62,777 nucleotides of DNA from Micromonosporaceae bacterium (GCA_020027875.1 JAHRHA010000015.1:1-62777), one strand, 5' to 3'; shown: positions 27,437 to 36,210, counted from the first letter of the stretch. Notes: a model not told the origin generated them from the sequence alone. Program-made: numbers and translations.

Positions 27437-28720
27437 CTATCTGAGGTCGATTGGTATGAAGCCGCGCTCGGGCGCGCCGGTGTAGACCTGCCGCGGTCGG
27501 CCGAGCTTATTGGCCGGGTCGCCCAACATCTCGCGCCACTGCGCGATCCAGCCGGGCAGCCGGCCGAGCGCGAACAGCACAGTGAACATCCTGGTCGGGA
27601 ATCCCATCGCCTTGTAGATGAGTCCGGTGTAGAAATCCACATTCGGGTAGAGCTGGCGCGACACGAAGAAGTCGTCGGCGAGCGCGATCTCTTCCAACTG
27701 CATGGCCAGATCGAGCAGCGGGTCGGGCTTGTGCATCCGGGCGAGCACGTCCTGCGCCGCCCGCTTCACAATGGCTGCCCGCGGGTCGTAGTTCTTGTAG
27801 ACCCGATGGCCGAAGCCCATGAGCTTCACGCCCTGTTCCTTGTTCTTGACCCGGCGGACGAAGGACTGCACGTCCCCACCTTCGGCCTTGATGTGGCCGA
27901 GCATCGCCAGCACGGCCTCGTTGGCACCGCCGTGTAGCGGACCGGAGAGCGCGTTGATGCCGGCGGCCACGGAGGCGAATAGGTTGGCCTGGGCCGAGCC
28001 CACCACGCGTACGGTGGCCGCGGAGCAGTTCTGCTCGTGGTCGGCGTGCAGCACGAAGAGCATGTCGAGCGCCTTGGCGACGACCGGGTCAACCTCGTAC
28101 GCCGTGGCTGGCACGCCGAACGTCATACGCAGAAAGTTCTCCACGTAACCCTGGGCGTTATTCGGGTAGAGGAATGGCTGCCCGATCGACTTCTTGTACG
28201 CGTACGAGGCGATTGTTGGCAGCTTCGCCAGCAACCGGATCGTGGAGATCTCCACCTGGTCGACATCGAACGGGTCGAGGCTGTCCTGGTAGAAGGTCGA
28301 GAGTGCATTCACCGCCGACGACAGCACCGGCATCGGATGCGCGTCTCGCGGGAAGCCGTCGAAGAAGCGCCGCAGGTCCTCGTGGAGCAGCGTATGGACG
28401 CTAACCTTTTCCCGGAAGTCGGTCAGCTCCGCGGTGGTCGGTAGCTCCCCGTAGATGAGCAGATAGGACACCTCAAGGAACGACGACTTCTCGGCGAGTT
28501 GGCCGATCGGGTAACCGCGGTAGCGCAGAATCCCGGCGTCTCCGTCGATATAGGTAATCGCCGACATGCATGACGCGGTGTTAACGAAGCCGGGATCGTA
28601 GGTGACGTACCCCGTCTCCTTCAGCAGCGAGCCGACATCAACTCCGGACGGACCCTCGACGGCTTGGTGCACAGGCATAAAAAGTTGGCCATTTGGGTGA
28701 TCAAGCTTGATATCCGCCAT
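27437..28720 (-). CDS. gltA: Citrate synthase
   Basis: 427 residues, the length of the hexameric, NADH-sensitive type II citrate synthases. It condenses acetyl-CoA with oxaloacetate at the entry of the TCA cycle in the cytoplasm. Visible active-site features are LHADHEQNCSA (His), LMGFGHRVYKNYDPRA (His/Arg for oxaloacetate) and the late aspartate in NVDFYTGLIY. The N-terminal GYVTYDPGFVNTASCMSAITYIDGD is typical. It is monocistronic on the minus strand between the MaoC gene and the TetR regulator. Confidence 0.96.
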   Translation of the reverse strand: MADIKLDHPNGQLFMPVHQAVEGPSGVDVGSLLKETGYVTYDPGFVNTASCMSAITYIDGDAGILRYRGYPIGQLAEKSSFLEVSYLLIYGELPTTAELTDFREKVSVHTLLHEDLRRFFDGFPRDAHPMPVLSSAVNALSTFYQDSLDPFDVDQVEISTIRLLAKLPTIASYAYKKSIGQPFLYPNNAQGYVENFLRMTFGVPATAYEVDPVVAKALDMLFVLHADHEQNCSAATVRVVGSAQANLFASVAAGINALSGPLHGGANEAVLAMLGHIKAEGGDVQSFVRRVKNKEQGVKLMGFGHRVYKNYDPRAAIVKRAAQDVLARMHKPDPLLDLAMQLEEIALADDFFVSRQLYPNVDFYTGLIYKAMGFPTRMFTVLFALGRLPGWIAQWREMLGDPANKLGRPRQVYTGAPERGFIPIDLR

Positions 28721-28816
28721 CTTCTCGCTCCGCCCGCAGATCCCCTTAGTGTCAACCTGACGGTAAGCCCTGGTCGCGTGCGCTGCTCGCGATAGCGGCC
28801 TCCGGTGAGAGGAGAA

Positions 28817-29467
28817 TCACGACAGGGTGCCCGTCCGGGACCGGGCCAGTTCGTCGAATCGAACCGTCAGCCCCGCCACCAGCGTATCCAGGCCAAGTTC
28901 AAACGCGCCCTCGTCGACCTGCTGGCGGTGCTCGGGCAGCCGGTGCGCGTCGGCGAGATGCGGGTACGCCGCGGCGTAGAACTCCGGATCGTCCACGAAA
29001 CCTAGCGAGAACGACCCCAGCGTCGACCCGGCCACGAGGTAGCGCATGAGCGCCCCGATGCGGGTGGCGTAACCCGGTGGCCAGCCCGCGTCGACGAGGC
29101 ATCCATAGACGGCATCAGCCAGCCGCAGCGCGGCGGGCCGCCGTCCCGGGCCTCGGGCGAGAAACGGCACGATGTTGGGGTGCGCCGATAGTGCCGCGCG
29201 GTAGGCCCGTGCCCACGCGCGCAGCGCGTCCGGCCACTCGTCGCGGCCGAACATCGAGAGGTCGACCTCGGCGATGATCGCGTCGCCCACCGCGTCGAGG
29301 ATCTCCTCCTTCGTCGCGAAGTGGTTGTAGAGCGACGGTGCCCGCACCTCGAGCTCCGTAGCCAGGCGTCGCATCGACAGCGCGTCCAGGCCCTCCGCGT
29401 CGATGATGGTCGTCGCGACGTGAACGATGCGGGCTCGGGTCAGGATCGGTTGGCGGGGCCGGACCAT
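28817..29467 (-). CDS. TetR-family transcriptional regulator
   Basis: 216 residues. The N-terminal helix-turn-helix covers about 10-55 (ARIVHVATTIIDAEGLDALSMRRLATELEVRAPSLYNHFATKEEIL region). The C-terminal all-helical domain resembles TetR_C/AcrR ligand-binding regions. The ATG at 29467 has AAGGAGG seven bases upstream. It is divergent from the GH20 gene; a perfect palindrome at that gene's start (29598-29612) is a plausible binding site. The ligand is unknown. Confidence 0.88.
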   Translation of the reverse strand: MVRPRQPILTRARIVHVATTIIDAEGLDALSMRRLATELEVRAPSLYNHFATKEEILDAVGDAIIAEVDLSMFGRDEWPDALRAWARAYRAALSAHPNIVPFLARGPGRRPAALRLADAVYGCLVDAGWPPGYATRIGALMRYLVAGSTLGSFSLGFVDDPEFYAAAYPHLADAHRLPEHRQQVDEGAFELGLDTLVAGLTVRFDELARSRTGTLS

Positions 29468-29508
29468 GCAGCGCCTCCTTAGCCTGCGAGGATCCTAGCC
29501 CCCCCGTT

Positions 29509-29576
29509 CTCGTCGATCTAGGGCTTAGCGACGTGAGTGGATCTCCAATGACGTCGCTAACCCCTAGATCGACGAG
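29509..29576. repeat. Dispersed hairpin element A, copy 2
   Basis: Outer arms CTCGTCGATCTAGGG and CCCTAGATCGACGAG are perfect complements. The inner stem TTAGCGACGT / ACGTCGCTAA replaces the TAGTCGCG / CGCGACTA of copy 1 with compensating changes on both sides. It lies in the divergent promoter region between TetR and GH20 genes. Confidence 0.85.
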
Positions 29577-29597
29577 GCAGGAGGCTTGTGTTAAGAC

Positions 29598-29612
29598 TCT
29601 TTACAGTAAAGA
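29598..29612. promoter_or_regulatory. Palindromic operator candidate overlapping the GH20 -10/start
   Basis: TCTTTAC-A-GTAAAGA, seven-base perfect arms with a one-base centre, ends directly before the ATG at 29613. A -10-like TACAGT (29602-29607) lies within it, which would give a very short or absent leader. The divergent TetR regulator is the natural candidate ligand. Confidence 0.55.
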
Positions 29613-31190
29613 ATGGGGGCCGTGCGGGACGAGAAGCCGACCGAGATCGAGCGGGAGACCACGATCCATGATGTGGTCCCGGTCCCCGCGTCCGTCGAGC
29701 CCGCGGACGGGGTGACGTTCACGCTCACCGACAAGTCGGAGATCCGCACGACCGCCGGGTCGGCCAGCGCGGCCGCGGAGGTGGGCGAGATAGCGGAGTA
29801 CCTGGCCGGACTGCTCCGACCCGTCACCGCCTATCTTCTGCCCATCCGTCCGAGCACCACCGGGTCCGCAACACTGCCGGCCGAGGGTGGGACGGGCGGG
29901 AACATCGCGCTCGCCCTGACCGGCGCCGAGAAGGACCTGGGGGAGGAGGGCTATGTCCTCGACGTGACGGCCGGCGCGATCAGCTTGCGAGCCAACGCGG
30001 GAGCGGGGCTGTTCCGGGGCGTACAGACGTTGCGACAACTGCTACCCGCAGACCTTGAAAGCGGGACCGTCCAACCCGGACCGTGGACCGTGCCGGGCGG
30101 GAGGATCGTCGACCAGCCACGATTCTCCTACCGGGGCATCATGCTCGACGTCGCCCGCCATTTCTTTGCTGTCTCGGACGTCAAGCGGGTTATCGAACTG
30201 GCCGCCCTCTACAAGATCAACTATCTCCACCTGCACCTCACCGATGACCAGGGTTGGCGGATCGCCGTCGACGCCTGGCCACGCCTGGCGAGTTTCGGGG
30301 GTGGCAGCGAGGTCGGTGGAGGTCCCGGTGGTCACTACACAAAGGACGACTATCGCGAGATCGTGTCGTACGCCAGCCACCACTTCATGACGGTCGTCCC
30401 CGAGGTCGACTTGCCGGGCCACACCAACGCGGCGCTCGCCTCCTATCCCGAGCTCAACTGCGACGGACAGGCGCCAGCGCGATACACCGGCGTCGATGTT
30501 GGCTTCAGCTCGCTCTGCGTTGAAAAGGAGGTGACCTACCGCTTCCTTGACGATGTGTTCGGCGAGCTCGCGGAGATCACACCGGGTCCATACCTGCATA
30601 TCGGCGGCGACGAGGCGAAGACGCTCACCGCGGACGACTATGCGGAGATAGTCAACCGCGCGCAGGAGATCGTGGGCACGCACGGGAAGACCGTGGTGGG
30701 CTGGCACGAGGTAGCGGGGGCCAAGCTCACACCCTCCACTGTGGTTCAGTTCTGGGGGGTGACGCCCGAGGCACCTGAGGTGCTCGCGGCGGCGGCGCGG
30801 GGGAACAGGATCATCATGTCGCCCGCCAATCGCGCCTACCTCGATATGAAATACGACAGTACGAGCCCAATCGGCCTGACCTGGGCGGGAAACATCAGCG
30901 TCCCCTATGCCTATGACTGGGACCCGCTGGGCTACCTCACTGGGCTGGACCCCGCCGCCGTCCTCGGTCTGGAGAGTCCGCTGTGGACAGAGACCGTACG
31001 CACCATCGACGACATCGAGTATCTAGCCTTTCCCAGACTGGCGGCGACCGCCGAGCTGGCCTGGTCGCCGGCGTCGACGCGCGACTGGGATCGGTTCAGC
31101 GGCCGACTCGGAGCGCAGGCGCCACGGTGGGCGGCGCTCGGGGTCAATTTCTACCGCTCGCCGGGCGTGCCCTGGGTGGTCGAGCGCTGA
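29613..31190 (+). CDS. Beta-N-acetylhexosaminidase, glycoside hydrolase family 20
   Basis: 525 residues. The GH20 N-terminal domain (about 15-165) is followed by the TIM barrel beginning FSYRGIMLDVARHFF. HLHLTDDQGWRI (206-217) and the catalytic D333-E334 pair in HIGGDEAKTL support substrate-assisted hydrolysis of N-acetylglucosamine or galactosamine ends. No signal peptide or membrane segment is present, so it is probably cytoplasmic, unlike many secreted actinobacterial GH20 enzymes. It may act in peptidoglycan or chitin-oligomer recycling together with the GH3 lipoprotein at 37.5 kb. There is no clear ribosome site. The 3' end overlaps the convergent YcnI gene by 40 bases. Confidence 0.92.
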   Translation: MGAVRDEKPTEIERETTIHDVVPVPASVEPADGVTFTLTDKSEIRTTAGSASAAAEVGEIAEYLAGLLRPVTAYLLPIRPSTTGSATLPAEGGTGGNIALALTGAEKDLGEEGYVLDVTAGAISLRANAGAGLFRGVQTLRQLLPADLESGTVQPGPWTVPGGRIVDQPRFSYRGIMLDVARHFFAVSDVKRVIELAALYKINYLHLHLTDDQGWRIAVDAWPRLASFGGGSEVGGGPGGHYTKDDYREIVSYASHHFMTVVPEVDLPGHTNAALASYPELNCDGQAPARYTGVDVGFSSLCVEKEVTYRFLDDVFGELAEITPGPYLHIGGDEAKTLTADDYAEIVNRAQEIVGTHGKTVVGWHEVAGAKLTPSTVVQFWGVTPEAPEVLAAAARGNRIIMSPANRAYLDMKYDSTSPIGLTWAGNISVPYAYDWDPLGYLTGLDPAAVLGLESPLWTETVRTIDDIEYLAFPRLAATAELAWSPASTRDWDRFSGRLGAQAPRWAALGVNFYRSPGVPWVVER

Positions 31191-31855
31191 CGAATGACGA
31201 GGCCGACGGCGACGGCGGCCGCGACAACGAGGGCACCGACGACCCACCACACCCAGGAGTTTTCGCCATCGCTTCCGCCGCCTGCGGGCGACACCGCGGC
31301 GGTCACCGCGGGCGCCGTGGTGGCTGCCGGGGAGGGAGCCGCGGTCGTTGGCGCCGCAGTGGTCGGTGCCGGCTGCGTACCGGGCTTGAGCTTGAGCACG
31401 GGGGCGGGGTTCTCCGGGTTGGGGTTCGCTGTCGTGGGCTCCTCGATCCACCGGTCCACTGTGCCGTCGGAGTAGTTGACCAGCGTCTTGAACACGAGCG
31501 AGGTCGAGTCCGGCAGTCGGGCCACCGTGACCGAGTGAACCGCCTGCTTGCCCTTGGCTAGCGCCTTGCCGCCCACCGTGTAACCGTCCGCATTGGTCGT
31601 GAGCGTCCAGCCCGACGGCGCCGCCTTGAGCGTCACATCGGCGGGGGCGATCCCGGCCGGCAGAACGACCCGGACCGATGCGATGCCCGCCGTCGACGAC
31701 TCCGCCTCGGCCGAGAACGTCACGACGGCGTTGGTCGAACCCGCCTCCGCCGGATCGGCCTCGACCTCGACGTGTGCGTACGCGACCCCGGTCATCGCGA
31801 GCGCGACCACGACCCCAGCCAATACCGCCCCGAGCCGACCAGCCCATCTGCCCAT
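31151..31855 (-). CDS. YcnI-like (DUF1775) copper-associated membrane protein
   Basis: 234 residues. A signal peptide ends at ...TGVAYA, so the mature protein begins with histidine (HVEVEADPAEAG), the N-terminal copper ligand of YcnI proteins. A beta-sandwich DUF1775 domain follows, then a Pro/Ala/Thr-rich linker and a C-terminal membrane anchor (VWWVVGALVVAAAVAVGLVI). YcnI-family proteins bind Cu(II) outside the membrane, usually beside CopC/CopD. No copCD is present here; a CDF exporter is divergent instead. The ATG at 31855 was chosen to give a compact signal peptide; an upstream ATG adds 18 residues. Confidence 0.85.
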   Translation of the reverse strand: MGRWAGRLGAVLAGVVVALAMTGVAYAHVEVEADPAEAGSTNAVVTFSAEAESSTAGIASVRVVLPAGIAPADVTLKAAPSGWTLTTNADGYTVGGKALAKGKQAVHSVTVARLPDSTSLVFKTLVNYSDGTVDRWIEEPTTANPNPENPAPVLKLKPGTQPAPTTAAPTTAAPSPAATTAPAVTAAVSPAGGGSDGENSWVWWVVGALVVAAAVAVGLVIRQRSTTQGTPGER

Positions 31856-31915
31856 GTCGTGTCCATCCCTCTCTGAGCGTCCATAACGCCCAGCGTGCAT
31901 AACGGGCATCGTGCC

Positions 31916-31995
31916 CAGCGGTCATCGTGTACAGCGGTCACCGTGTACAGCGGCCATCGTGCCCAGCGGCCATCGTGCCCAGCGGTCATCGTGAC
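31916..31995. repeat. Five tandem 16-bp repeats between YcnI and CDF genes
   Basis: Units start at 31916, 31932, 31948, 31964 and 31980 and read CAGCGGYCAYCGTGNN, with differences only at a few positions. A related GGGCATCGTGCC lies just upstream. The 16-base period is not a multiple of three. Set in the divergent promoter region of two metal-related genes, it could be an array of regulator sites. Confidence 0.8.
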
Positions 31996-32083
31996 ATCAG
32001 TCGGCCGATCGGGGCCGCTGGTTCCGGTACCGGGACCCATTTTCAACTTGCATACATAGCGATGTCAGCATAGTTTTGCCGTA

Positions 32084-33073
32084 ATGGGAGCTCACCACGA
32101 CGAAGCCGGCCACGGGAGCGGACCCGCAGCCGGCCACGGGAGCGGACCCGCAGCCGGCCACGGGATTGGACCCGCAGCCGGCCACGGGAGCGGACCCGGC
32201 GGAACCGCCGACACCGATCGGCGCTGGCTCGCGGCCGCCCTCGTTCTGATCACGTCGTTCATGGTCGCGGAGGTCGTGGTCGGCCTCGCGGTCAACTCAC
32301 TCGCGCTCCTCTCCGACGCCGCGCATATGCTCACCGACGCCGGCGCCCTCGCCCTGGCCCTCGTGGCCCTGCGCCTGGCCAGCCGGCCACCGCGAGGGGG
32401 ATACACCTACGGGCTCAAACGGGCAGAGATCCTCTCGGCCCAGGCCAACGGCATCACGCTGTTGCTGCTGGCGGCGTGGCTGGCGTACGAGGCGGTACGT
32501 CGCCTTGTCCGGCCGGAGGACGTCGCGGGCCTAGCCGTCCTCGTCACGGCCGCGGTCGGGATCGCGGTCAACCTCGCCGCTGCCTGGCTGGTCCGCCGCG
32601 CGGATCGGCGCAGTCTCAACATCGAGGGCGCCTACCAGCACATCCTCACCGACCTCCTCGCGTTTGTCGCGACCGCGATCGCCGGCGTCATCATCCTCGT
32701 GACCGGATTCCGCCAGGCCGATTCCATTGCCTCCCTCGTGGTCGTCGCGCTCATGGTTCGCGCCGGCGTCGGGCTCGTCCGCGACAGCGGCCGGATCCTG
32801 CTCGAGGCGGCGCCGGTGGGGCTGGATCCAGCTCGCATTGGCCGCGACATGGTCGGATACTCCGGCGTAGTGGAGGTTCACGACCTGCACGTGTGGGAGA
32901 TCACGTCCGGGTCGCCGGCGCTCTCGGCACACATCATCGCCGCACCGTCCCTCGACTGTCACCGCCTCCGGCAGGACCTCGAGGCGATGCTTCGGGAGCG
33001 CTACGGCCTAACCCACACCACACTCCAGCTGGACCACGCCCAGCCGACGGTGCATCGCATCACGCGCACCTGA
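32084..33073 (+). CDS. Cation diffusion facilitator (zinc/cobalt exporter, CzcD/ZitB-like)
   Basis: 329 residues with six transmembrane helices (about 48-215) and a cytoplasmic C-terminal ferredoxin-like domain. Metal site A is formed by HxxxD pairs: LLSDAAHMLTDAG in TM2 and YQHILTDLLAF in TM5. These H/D ligands favour zinc. The N-terminus carries four histidine-containing HGSGPAAG units encoded by 24-base repeats. There is no ribosome site before the ATG at 32084. A -10-like CATAGT at 32069-32074 suggests a leaderless transcript. It exports excess metal in exchange for protons. Confidence 0.92.
   Translation: MGAHHDEAGHGSGPAAGHGSGPAAGHGIGPAAGHGSGPGGTADTDRRWLAAALVLITSFMVAEVVVGLAVNSLALLSDAAHMLTDAGALALALVALRLASRPPRGGYTYGLKRAEILSAQANGITLLLLAAWLAYEAVRRLVRPEDVAGLAVLVTAAVGIAVNLAAAWLVRRADRRSLNIEGAYQHILTDLLAFVATAIAGVIILVTGFRQADSIASLVVVALMVRAGVGLVRDSGRILLEAAPVGLDPARIGRDMVGYSGVVEVHDLHVWEITSGSPALSAHIIAAPSLDCHRLRQDLEAMLRERYGLTHTTLQLDHAQPTVHRITRT
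32111..32198. repeat. 24-bp tandem repeats encoding the CDF His-rich N-terminus
   Basis: Four units start at 32111, 32135, 32159 and 32183 (CACGGGAGCGGACCCGCAGC plus CGGC), the last one partial. The third has ATT in place of AGC. They stay in frame and give HGSGPAAG peptides, a likely flexible metal-binding tail. Confidence 0.88.
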
Positions 33074-33119
33074 CCGCGGACCCTCCCGTAGACGACGCCG
33101 GCGGCTACGCTGGCGCCCG

Positions 33120-33815
33120 ATGGCTCCCCATGACGTACCCCCGCATGTCCTCGTCGTAGACGACGACGAACCAATCGCGGCCGCGTTGCGCCGGGCACTG
33201 GAGTATGAGGGGATGCGGGTGAGTGTGGCGCGCGATGGCTACGCGGCGCTCGAGGTCGCCCGCCGGCATGCACCGGATGTCGTCGTGCTCGACCTCATGC
33301 TGCCGGGCCTCGATGGGATTGCGGTCTGCAAGCGCCTGCGGGCCGAACGCGCCGGCACTCTCGTGCTCATGCTCACCGCCCGCGACGCCATGGCCGACCG
33401 GGTCCGGGGTCTGGACGCCGGCGCCGACGACTATCTGGTCAAGCCGTTCGCGTACGAGGAGCTGCTGGCGCGGGTACGGGCACTGCTGCGACGCCGGCTC
33501 GGCTCGGCGCACGACGAGCGACTGGCCTTCGCCGACATCGTGCTCGACCCGACCGCGCACGAGGTCCATCGGGGGGATCGGCTGATCGACCTCACCGCGC
33601 AGGAGTTCGACCTGCTGCGCCATTTCCTCATCCATCCACGGCAGGTGCTGAGCCGGTCGCAGTTGCTCGACGCCGTGTGGGGACTGCCAGTGGCGACGGC
33701 CAGCAATGTCGTGGACGTCTACGTCGGCTACCTGCGCGCCAAGCTGGAGGCGGCCGGAGAGCCTCGGCTCATCCACACGGTGCGTGGCGTGGGTTACGTC
33801 CTGCGGGCGGCGTGA
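33120..33815 (+). CDS. OmpR/PhoB-family response regulator (MprA/TcrA-like)
   Basis: 231 residues. The receiver domain has VVDDDEPIA, the phospho-acceptor Asp in VVVLDLMLPGLDG, Thr in LTARDA and Lys in YLVKPF. The trans_reg_C winged helix begins about residue 130, with DLTAQEFDLLRHFL and HTVRGVGYVLR. Its stop overlaps the kinase ATG (TGATG), so the two are coupled. It follows the CDF gene by 46 bases in the same direction and may be transcribed with it, suggesting a metal or envelope-stress stimulus (inference). Confidence 0.92.
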   Translation: MAPHDVPPHVLVVDDDEPIAAALRRALEYEGMRVSVARDGYAALEVARRHAPDVVVLDLMLPGLDGIAVCKRLRAERAGTLVLMLTARDAMADRVRGLDAGADDYLVKPFAYEELLARVRALLRRRLGSAHDERLAFADIVLDPTAHEVHRGDRLIDLTAQEFDLLRHFLIHPRQVLSRSQLLDAVWGLPVATASNVVDVYVGYLRAKLEAAGEPRLIHTVRGVGYVLRAA

Positions 33816-35317
33816 TGTCGATTCGCACCCGTATCACGCTTGTCGGCGTCGGCATCGTCACCCTCGTCATCTGCTGCCTGTCGTCGTCGCTGTTCGCGCT
33901 CATTTCCCGCGGCCTCGACACAGATCGGGACCAGCAGCTCGCCGCCCGCGCGGACGAGGTCGTCGCGAGCCTGGCGGTGGCGTCGCGGCAGGACTTCACG
34001 CCCACCCGGGCGCTGGCGCCGATCGACCCACGCTCCAGTGTGGACATCTTCGTGATGGTGCTCGCCGACGACGGCCGCGTGCTGTTGGCCACCGGGGAGG
34101 TGGCGGGGGCCCCGCTGCCCGTACCCGCGGAGGTTCTTGCCGCGACACATAGGGACGGCAGGGCGGCCGCGTCAATCCCGGTGGCCGGCGGCGAGGAGGG
34201 CGAGTCGGTACGGGTACAGGTGCGCCCGTGGACCCGTTCGGATCTCGGGCTCACCGGGTACGCGGTCGCCGCCCAGACGAGCCGGCGGGTGTCGCAGGAT
34301 CGGGCCGGACTCGTGGTGCTCTTCGCGGTGTCGGGGTTCATCACCTTCGTGGCGGCGACGGTCGCGGTGTGGGTCGCCACGGGGCGGGCATTGCGACCAT
34401 TGCGGCAGACCGCGGTGATGGCGGATGAGGTTGGCCGGTCACAGGATCTCGGCCGGCGGCTGCCCGCGGTAGGCACGCGGGACGCGGTGGGCCGGCTGAC
34501 GACGAGCTTCAACGCGATGATGGATCGGCTGCAGGAGGCGTACGCGCGGGTGGCGACGGCGCTCGCGGCGCAGCAGCGGTTCACCGCGGACGCGTCGCAT
34601 GAGCTGCGCACGCCGTTGACGACGATCCGCAACAACGCGGAGTTCCTGTTGCAGCACCCCACCGCGCGGGAGGAGGACCGCGCCGAGGCACTGCGGGACA
34701 TCGCGGGAGAGTCGGTTCGGATGAGCCGCCTCATCGAGAACCTGCTGACGTTGGCACGCGCTGACGGAGGCGTCCAGCTTCAGCGGCAGCCGGTCGACGT
34801 GGCTTCGGTCGCGGACTCGGTGTGCCGGCAGGCTTCGGCGCTGCATCCGACTCAAGAGATCAGCTTCGCGGGTACGCCGGCGCGCGCGGTCGCCGGTGAC
34901 GAGGACATGCTGTGCCAGCTTGTCTGGATCCTGCTCGACAACGCGGTGAAGTTCACCTCCGACTTTGGCAAGATCTGGGTGGCCGTTACGCAGCGCGGCT
35001 CGGTGGTCCAGCTCACCGTGGCCGACGACGGCGTTGGCATCCCTGCGGGCGCGGAGCAGCGGATCTTCGACCGGTTCTTCCGCGCCGACCCGTCTCGCAG
35101 TGGCGCCGGCGCCGGCCTGGGGCTGGCGATCGCCGGCTGGATCGTCCGGGAGCACGGCGGCAGCGTTATCGCCGCGAACAACGACTCCGGTGGCGCCACC
35201 TTCTCGGTCGAGTTTCCCGCCGCGCCCCGTCCGGACGAGCCGACCCTGGCCCTGAGCGCTCACCCTCAAGATCGCGGTGATCATGAGCCGACCGTCGCCG
35301 AACAGCGTCGATCATGA
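33815..35317 (+). CDS. Two-component sensor histidine kinase (MprB/TcrY-like)
   Basis: 500 residues. TM1 (about 8-30), an extracytoplasmic sensor of ~130 residues, TM2 (near 168-190), HAMP (190-245) and the HisKA helix with phospho-acceptor His in DASHELRTPLTTIRNNAEFLL come in order. HATPase_c follows, with the N-box LDNAVKFT and G-boxes DDGVGIP and GAGLGLAI. The last ~20 residues (after LALSAHP) are encoded by dispersed element B and are unlikely to be functional. The ATG at 33815 overlaps the response regulator's stop. Confidence 0.92.
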   Translation: MSIRTRITLVGVGIVTLVICCLSSSLFALISRGLDTDRDQQLAARADEVVASLAVASRQDFTPTRALAPIDPRSSVDIFVMVLADDGRVLLATGEVAGAPLPVPAEVLAATHRDGRAAASIPVAGGEEGESVRVQVRPWTRSDLGLTGYAVAAQTSRRVSQDRAGLVVLFAVSGFITFVAATVAVWVATGRALRPLRQTAVMADEVGRSQDLGRRLPAVGTRDAVGRLTTSFNAMMDRLQEAYARVATALAAQQRFTADASHELRTPLTTIRNNAEFLLQHPTAREEDRAEALRDIAGESVRMSRLIENLLTLARADGGVQLQRQPVDVASVADSVCRQASALHPTQEISFAGTPARAVAGDEDMLCQLVWILLDNAVKFTSDFGKIWVAVTQRGSVVQLTVADDGVGIPAGAEQRIFDRFFRADPSRSGAGAGLGLAIAGWIVREHGGSVIAANNDSGGATFSVEFPAAPRPDEPTLALSAHPQDRGDHEPTVAEQRRS

Positions 35318-35340
35318 CCTCCAGGTCATGATCGGCGGGC
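35266..35340. repeat. Dispersed palindromic element B, copy 2
   Basis: Nearly identical to 14100-14172. The hairpin GTCGATCATGACCT (35307-35320), loop CC, AGGTCATGATCGGC (35323-35336) spans the stop codons of both convergent genes: kinase stop 35315-35317 and DedA stop 35326-35328. It can act as a shared bidirectional terminator. Confidence 0.85.
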
Positions 35341-36099
35341 CTGGGGGCGGGGCTGGGGGCGCGGCTGGGGGCGCGGCTTGTGGGTGACGGAGGCGACGGC
35401 CTCGACCACGCTGTCGTGGGCGGCCTCGACGGCGACGACCGCGACCGCGTCTACCGGTGACGGGTTGGTCGTTGCGTCGCCATCGCTGAGCAGCGCGTCA
35501 GCCTTCCGCGCCCGACGCTTGAGATAGATGGTGGTGCCGATACCGAACAGGAGCGCGGCCACCAGGGCCACCCAGGAGAACCCCTTGAGGTACTTCTCGG
35601 CCGCCTTGCCAGCGGAGAAGATCACGAATGAAGTGCCGAACGCCCAGACGATGCCACCGGTGGCGTTGGCGAGGAGAAACCTGCGGTACGGCACGCGCAG
35701 TGCTCCCGCGAGCGGCCCGGCGAGAATGCGCAGGAGAGCCACGAAGCGACCGAAGAAGACCGCCCAGACGCCCCACTTTTCGAATGTCTTCTCCGCGCGG
35801 ACCAGATGGGTTGGTCCGAAGTGCTTGGGAAAGCGGCGGCTGAACCGTACGAGCATGGTCCGTCCGCCCCGGCGGCCGATCCCGTACCCGATCGAGTCTC
35901 CGACGATCGCCCCCACCGAGGCGGCCACCGCGATGGCCCAGACGTTGAGGGAGCCGGTCGCGGCGAGCAACGAGGCGCTCACCAGAGTGATCTCGCCGGG
36001 CAGCGGGATGCCCATGCTCTCCAGCAGGATGATGCCGCCGACGAGGACGTAAATCAGCATGGGCGACAGCTCGCCCAGCCAATGCTCCACGCCAAGCAT
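35326..36099 (-). CDS. DedA-family membrane protein
   Basis: 257 residues. DedA signature elements are ESMGIPLPGEITL near the N-terminus, GDSIGYGIGRRGG and the GRFVALLRILAGPLAGALR re-entrant loop motif with the conserved arginine. The family is thought to flip phospholipid or undecaprenyl-phosphate carriers and to support proton-motive-force homeostasis. The C-terminus has a charged tail after the last helix (about residue 190) ending in PQPRPQPRPQARRS, made by a short GC-rich repeat next to element B. The ATG at 36099 has GGGAGG upstream. An N-terminally longer frame was rejected. Confidence 0.9.
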   Translation of the reverse strand: MLGVEHWLGELSPMLIYVLVGGIILLESMGIPLPGEITLVSASLLAATGSLNVWAIAVAASVGAIVGDSIGYGIGRRGGRTMLVRFSRRFPKHFGPTHLVRAEKTFEKWGVWAVFFGRFVALLRILAGPLAGALRVPYRRFLLANATGGIVWAFGTSFVIFSAGKAAEKYLKGFSWVALVAALLFGIGTTIYLKRRARKADALLSDGDATTNPSPVDAVAVVAVEAAHDSVVEAVASVTHKPRPQPRPQPRPQARRS

Positions 36100-36210
36100 G
36101 CAAACCTCCCCTGGCCCCTGACCTGCGCTGATCCGTCCACGTGCGACCGCGACGGTAGCACCGCATTCACGTGATCCAGGCGTCGGTGACACTGTTCTTA
36201 CACAACGAAC

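Noticed and set aside
31916..31995. Replication or plasmid iterons
   Set aside because: No replication initiator, DnaA boxes or partition genes are nearby. The array sits in a divergent promoter region.
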